Shown here: piece by piece, positions 22,841 to 26,345 of the stretch
Layout: every line of letters starts with the position of its first letter
Numbering within the stretch: position 1 is the first letter of the stretch
Source of the DNA: Pseudomonadota bacterium
GTDB taxonomy: Bacteria > Pseudomonadota > Alphaproteobacteria > Rhizobiales > Rhizobiaceae
NCBI GenBank assembly: GCA_023451735.1
Contig: JAEXYH010000009.1
Coordinates: forward strand, 1 to 26,345
DNA length: 26,345 nucleotides
Direction of reading: 5' to 3'
Notes under the pieces: model-generated
What the model was told of the DNA's origin: nothing
Databases searched by the model: none
What the model saw: the letters and a program-made list of their open reading frames with translations, nothing else
Made by a program: the position numbers and the translations under genes

Positions 22841-24565
22841 TCATGATTTCACCAGGGCGGTATAATGATGTGGTTGCCGCATGAGGACCAGATCCTTGCG
22901 GCGCGCGATATTGGTTGGATAGTTGGAGTTGCTGGCCGAAAGGTCGATCTCGCAAATCGCCAGGGCGCCATCCTGAACGATGGCCTCTCTTCTCGGAAAG
23001 GCGAATGTATCCGGGCCAAATATGCCGCTCAGACCGGTCGAATTGCTTCCCGCCGCCCGGGTGTTGGCGAAGGCGAGGTAGCAGTTGTTCTCGCCTGCTC
23101 GCACCCGGTAGTGATGCCAGTGAACCGGATCGGGGCCGAATGGGATCGGAGAACGCTGCCGGACGGAACTGCCGTCATGTCCGATGTGGAAGCCGGCTTT
23201 TATGCTGGATGGGCAGCAGATCAGATCGCAGCCTCTGAGCGCCAGGATGCGGCCAGTTTCGGGGAAGGCTGCATCATGACCGATGAGTATGCCTATGCGC
23301 CCGAAGGCAAGATCGACAACGCAGAATTCGTCGCCGGGCTTTGCCCAGCCTTGCTCGGCCTCGCTCAGATGCAGTTGGCGATAGATGGTCGGCGGAGCAG
23401 TCGGGTTGGTGATGACGGCGCTGCTATAGCGTTCAGACCCGTCCTTTTCAGCAAAGCCGGCGACAACGACTATGTTCAATCGCTTGGAGAGAGCGTCAAG
23501 CGCCAGTAAGGCGAAATGCGATACGGGGATTGCTGTCGCTACGGGATCGGCCAAACCGGTCAAGGCGAGGGCGGGAAAGACGATCAGCTCCGCACCCCGC
23601 ATCCTTGCGTCCTCCGCGAGCGTCAGCAGCGATCGCAGGTTTTCGCCGATGTCTGGCGAAGGTGCAAGCTCGCCCACAGCAATGCGTGCCGAGCGACCGT
23701 CCGCTATCGGCCGATGACCGTAAAGCCGAAAGAAGTCGTTAGGATTCCAGCTGAATGTGTTGGTCATCAGTTCCATGTACAGATCCGGTCGACGCTGGCT
23801 CATCACCGGTTCGCCGCACACTTGCGCGAGGCGGGCTCTGGCTGGATTGATCGTCCCGTAGGCAATCCCGTCACCATCATCGACCACCGCCAGGATTTCG
23901 GCATCCGGCGCGATGATGCAGCTGCCGCCGGAAAACTGCACGCCGCGCTCGATACCCCAGCGATTGCTTTCGATCAGGTAGCAGCCGTTCTCGTAGGCGC
24001 GGCTGATCCAGTAGGGGGCGGGCGTGCGTTCCGCCAGCCAGTTGGAGATATGGCAGATCACGTCGGCACCGCCGAGGGCCGCCAGGCGCGCCGTTTCGAT
24101 GAAGTGGATATCCATGCAGATCAGCATGGCGATGCGGCCGATCTTCGTATCGAAAACCTGATGGCCGAGATTGCCGGATGCGGCCCATTTGGGTTCCGAA
24201 ATATAGGGATGGGTCTTGCGATGCACGCCCACCAGTCCTTCCGGACCGATCAGGGCGGCGGAATTGTAATACAGATTGGTTTCAGGATCGACCTCGGGAA
24301 GGCCAATAACGATGAAGCAGTCATATTGCTGCGCCAGTTCGGCAAACCGGCCGGTGCTTGGTCCGGGGATGGTTTCGACGAAGCGGGATACTTCTGCGCG
24401 GTCGTGCCAGCAATAGCCGGTCGTGCCCATTTCCGGCGTGGTGACCAGCTTCGCGCCGGATTTCGCCGCCTTCTCGACCAGCGCCAGCAGGGCGTCGATA
24501 TTGCGCTCTTTCTCTGCGAAATGCGGCTCGAACTGGATCGCTGCGGCTTTGAAGGGGGCTGTCAT
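22841..24565 (-). CDS. Tandem nitrilase-fold amidohydrolase with a degenerate second domain
   Basis: 574 residues. The frame extends upstream to 24718, but a GGAG about 8 nt before ATG 24565 and the start of family sequence (MTAPFKAAAIQFEPHF) decide the start. Domain 1 (~1-285) is a complete CN-hydrolase: E45 (TTPEMGTTGYC), K117 (VHRKTHPY) and C150 (AMLICMDIHF). Domain 2 (~290-570) repeats the fold, yet Ala332 replaces Glu (IVFPALALTG), Gln397 replaces Lys (IYRQLHL) and Gly429 replaces Cys (IGILIGHDAAFPE), so it should be inactive. Nitrilase-superfamily proteins hydrolyse amides or nitriles in the cytoplasm; the FmdA-like gene 62 bp upstream and the amide-type importer suggest a short-chain or aliphatic amide. 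Because fused domains could mimic the usual dimer, domain 2 may be structural or regulatory. Confidence 0.92.
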   Translation of the reverse strand: MTAPFKAAAIQFEPHFAEKERNIDALLALVEKAAKSGAKLVTTPEMGTTGYCWHDRAEVSRFVETIPGPSTGRFAELAQQYDCFIVIGLPEVDPETNLYYNSAALIGPEGLVGVHRKTHPYISEPKWAASGNLGHQVFDTKIGRIAMLICMDIHFIETARLAALGGADVICHISNWLAERTPAPYWISRAYENGCYLIESNRWGIERGVQFSGGSCIIAPDAEILAVVDDGDGIAYGTINPARARLAQVCGEPVMSQRRPDLYMELMTNTFSWNPNDFFRLYGHRPIADGRSARIAVGELAPSPDIGENLRSLLTLAEDARMRGAELIVFPALALTGLADPVATAIPVSHFALLALDALSKRLNIVVVAGFAEKDGSERYSSAVITNPTAPPTIYRQLHLSEAEQGWAKPGDEFCVVDLAFGRIGILIGHDAAFPETGRILALRGCDLICCPSSIKAGFHIGHDGSSVRQRSPIPFGPDPVHWHHYRVRAGENNCYLAFANTRAAGSNSTGLSGIFGPDTFAFPRREAIVQDGALAICEIDLSASNSNYPTNIARRKDLVLMRQPHHYTALVKS

Positions 24566-24627
24566 CGAAGGCTCCATCGGCGGGATCGAGTGGCTGCCCT
24601 GCGCGGGCAGCCCCGGGTTATTGACGG

Positions 24628-25626
24628 TCAGGCGGCGATGCCGACGATCGATTTCAGGACGGAGGCGCCGACCGTATATTTCGGATCGACCATATTGCCG
24701 AGGCGGATGCGTCCGCACTGGGTCAACAGCATATAGGCGTCGATCTCCTCGAAGCCGAAATCGGCAACCATCCAGCGTATGAGTTCGCGATAGGCGCCGC
24801 GAGCGGCGTCCTCCATGGGGCGAGCCGAGCCAATCGTCATATAAAAGCGGTCATTCTCCAGCCGCGGCGTCCTGATCGTCCAGCCCTTGATGAGGTCGAT
24901 CTGCACCGTCGTTACGGTCGGATGTTCAATCGCGACACCGCAAAGCTCGCCGTCGCCCTGCGCTGCATGGCAGTCACCGAGGTAAAGATAGGCGCCTTCC
25001 GTGTTCACCGGCAGATATACGACCGTGTCCAGGCAGACATCCGGCAGGTCCATGTTGCCGCCGTAGTAGTCGGGAACCAGCGAGGAAATGGCTTCGATTT
25101 CGGGGGCAGTTCCGATCGTGCCGATGAACGGTTCATAAAGCAGGGTGATGCTGTCGTTCCATTTGATGCCCGTTTCGGCGTCCACATGCAGTTTGCGCAC
25201 GCGTTCCGGCAGAGCTGCGGTCAGGAGCGCCGTGTCGGCTGTCGGAACGAGCCCGCCGAATTCCGGCATGATGACCGTGGTTCCTCGCGGCTGTGGGCCG
25301 CGCGGAATAATGCTCTTGATATAGACGGCGAGGCAGTCGCCCTTCTCGGCGCCATTGACGTAGATCGGCCCGTTCTGCGGGTTGAGGTAGGGAAAATTGA
25401 GAATCTGCGAGGGGATGTCCGCCTCGCTCTTGATCGCCCCTTCGAAGGCGTCATGGGTCTCTGCGGAGACGACCGAACCCGGATCGACCTTCAATACAGG
25501 ATCGACATAGGCGCCATAGACATAGTGATACTTACCCTGGCTTTCTTCGGTAATGCTGTAGGTTTTTCCGGCCTTGCCTTTGGCAATGCCCTTGCGGGCC
25601 ATGATCGTTTCGTTGAACCAGCTCAT
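24628..25626 (-). CDS. fmdA: Acetamidase/formamidase family protein (FmdA)
   Basis: 332 residues, within the usual size range of the FmdA_AmdA family. Visible family motifs: AETHDAFEG (55-63), GPIYVNGAEKGDCLAVYI (87-103), GGNMDLPD (189-196) and GDCHAAQGDGELCG (217-230), the last two belonging to the metal-associated active-site region. It hydrolyses formamide or other short amides to ammonia and the acid. AGGAG lies 7 nt before ATG 25626; a second Met at residue 9 is less well placed. It sits 29 bp after the importer ATPase stop and 62 bp before the tandem nitrilase-fold gene, all on the - strand, which is the layout of a short-chain amide uptake and use operon. Confidence 0.92.
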   Translation of the reverse strand: MSWFNETIMARKGIAKGKAGKTYSITEESQGKYHYVYGAYVDPVLKVDPGSVVSAETHDAFEGAIKSEADIPSQILNFPYLNPQNGPIYVNGAEKGDCLAVYIKSIIPRGPQPRGTTVIMPEFGGLVPTADTALLTAALPERVRKLHVDAETGIKWNDSITLLYEPFIGTIGTAPEIEAISSLVPDYYGGNMDLPDVCLDTVVYLPVNTEGAYLYLGDCHAAQGDGELCGVAIEHPTVTTVQIDLIKGWTIRTPRLENDRFYMTIGSARPMEDAARGAYRELIRWMVADFGFEEIDAYMLLTQCGRIRLGNMVDPKYTVGASVLKSIVGIAA

Positions 25627-25655
25627 GGTTGCGCTCCTGTTTGCGATTTCGGGTT

Positions 25656-26345
25656 TCAGACGGCCAGATAGCGGCGGACGGCATCGCGGTCCTCCAGTGT
25701 TTCCGGCATGATTTCGTGGGTAATCCGGCCCTTGTCGATGACATAGCAGCGCTGCGCCATTGCGCGGATCATGTCGATATTCTGCTCGACGAAGACGACG
25801 GTCACGCCGGTCGAGCGGTTAAGCTCGACCATGATGCGGGCGATATCCTGGACGATGTTGGGCTGGATGCCCTCGGACGGTTCATCGAGGAGGATCAGTG
25901 ACGGCTTGCCGATGAGGACGCGGGCGATCGCAAGCTGCTGCTGCTGGCCGCCGGACATTGTGCCGGCCGCCTGATTGCGGCGTTCCTTGAGGATCGGGAA
26001 ATAAGTGAAGATCTTCTCGATCTCTTCGGTCGTGGCGCGCTTGCCGCTGATCTGTTCACCTACCATCAGGTTCTCGATGACGCTCAACCGCGGAAAGACG
26101 TCGCGCCCTTGCGGTACATAACCGATACCGAGACGGGCCCGTTTATAGGCCGGCACCGTATCGATCGCCGAACCACGGAAAATCACCGAGCCTCTGTCGC
26201 GCGGCAACAGGCCGATCAGACTTTTCATCAGGGTCGATTTGCCGACACCGTTGCGGCCGATGACGGCGACGATCTCACCCTCGCGGACATCGATATCGAT
26301 ACCCTGAAGCACCGGCTTGCCGCCATAACCGGACCACAGCCCGAC
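25656..26345 (-). CDS. UrtE/LivF-type ABC importer ATPase (5' end outside window)
   Basis: The frame is open to the right edge: the residues before the first possible start, a GTG at 26312, read LWSGYGGKP, which is already the family's 'YGg..vL' beta-strand, so the start lies beyond the window. Walker A GRNGVGKST, signature MSGGQQQQLAIAR, Walker B LILLDEP followed by SEGIQPNIVQDI, and VFVEQN in place of the switch His are all present. The 'EGIQPNIVQDI' wording is typical of UrtE, the urea ABC ATPase, more than of LivF for branched-chain amino acids. With fmdA 29 bp downstream it most likely powers uptake of urea or short-chain amides. Other transporter genes should lie upstream, outside the window. 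Confidence 0.9.
   Translation of the reverse strand, partial: VGLWSGYGGKPVLQGIDIDVREGEIVAVIGRNGVGKSTLMKSLIGLLPRDRGSVIFRGSAIDTVPAYKRARLGIGYVPQGRDVFPRLSVIENLMVGEQISGKRATTEEIEKIFTYFPILKERRNQAAGTMSGGQQQQLAIARVLIGKPSLILLDEPSEGIQPNIVQDIARIMVELNRSTGVTVVFVEQNIDMIRAMAQRCYVIDKGRITHEIMPETLEDRDAVRRYLAV

Noticed and set aside
24566..24718. N-terminal extension of the tandem nitrilase-fold protein
   Set aside because: The extra 51 residues are Arg/Pro-rich, unlike the family, and overlap the fmdA 3' end; GGAG supports the start at 24565.
23516..24736. A 406-codon + strand frame opposite the tandem nitrilase-fold gene
   Set aside because: Composition is that of an antisense shadow; the - strand protein has clear catalytic motifs and paralogous domains.
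26312..26345. GTG at 26312 as the start of the UrtE/LivF-type ATPase
   Set aside because: Family sequence (YGGKPVLQGIDI) continues upstream of it to the window edge, so the gene is partial.
1..26345. CRISPR arrays, tRNA or rRNA genes
   Set aside because: No regularly spaced direct repeats, cloverleaf-like or rRNA-like sequence was seen by eye on either strand.

Overview
The window looks like chromosome or large-replicon DNA from an alphaproteobacterium of the Rhizobiales (Rhizobium/Agrobacterium/Sinorhizobium-like). This rests on the high GC, the dense ABC-importer operons (TauT-type, Dpp-type, Urt/Liv-type), the GlxA-type and LysR-type regulators and the acetamidase/formamidase next to a urea/amide-type importer. 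No rRNA, tRNA or CRISPR array was seen. Species cannot be named from the sequence alone.

Layout. (1) 1-918: 3' part of a GlxA-family AraC regulator cut by the left edge. (2) 919-1464: intergenic, with an 11-bp direct repeat and a possible gene remnant. (3) 1465-15319: a catabolic cluster, all on the + strand. It holds a LysR regulator, an enolase-superfamily (mandelate racemase-type) enzyme, a three-gene NitT/TauT-type importer, a DapA-family lyase/dehydratase, a four-protein peptide/opine-type (Dpp) importer with fused ATPases, an Ldh2-family oxidoreductase and an aldehyde dehydrogenase. The enzyme set fits sugar-acid breakdown: dehydration by the enolase-family enzyme, a DapA-family step to an oxo-acid semialdehyde, and oxidation by the aldehyde dehydrogenase to a central acid such as 2-oxoglutarate. 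The substrate is not known. Two matching LysR-type operators with the core ATAC-N7-GTAT lie about 80-90 bp before the enolase gene and the DapA-family gene, so the LysR protein probably controls both transcription units. (4) 15313-15740: a strong inverted repeat over the aldehyde dehydrogenase stop codon, then non-coding DNA with a possible transposase remnant.

(5) 15741-22576, - strand: a complete, tightly coupled jetA-jetB-jetC-jetD operon, i.e. a Wadjet anti-plasmid/anti-phage SMC system. The JetC Walker motifs and the JetD Toprim acidic residues are all present, so it looks functional. JetA does not look like the DUF3375 form, so subtype II is my best guess. The leader is AT-rich, with a -35/-10 pair (17-bp spacing) and a perfect 7-bp inverted repeat centred on the predicted transcription start, suggesting repression.

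(6) 22841-26345, - strand: the end of an amide-use operon: a UrtE/LivF-type ATPase (cut by the right edge), a formamidase/acetamidase (FmdA) and a 574-residue tandem nitrilase-fold protein. Its first domain keeps the Glu-Lys-Cys triad; its second has lost all three residues.

The Wadjet operon is a known system type. The least expected items are the dead second nitrilase domain, the paired LysR operators joining two importers and one pathway, and the palindrome at the jet start site.
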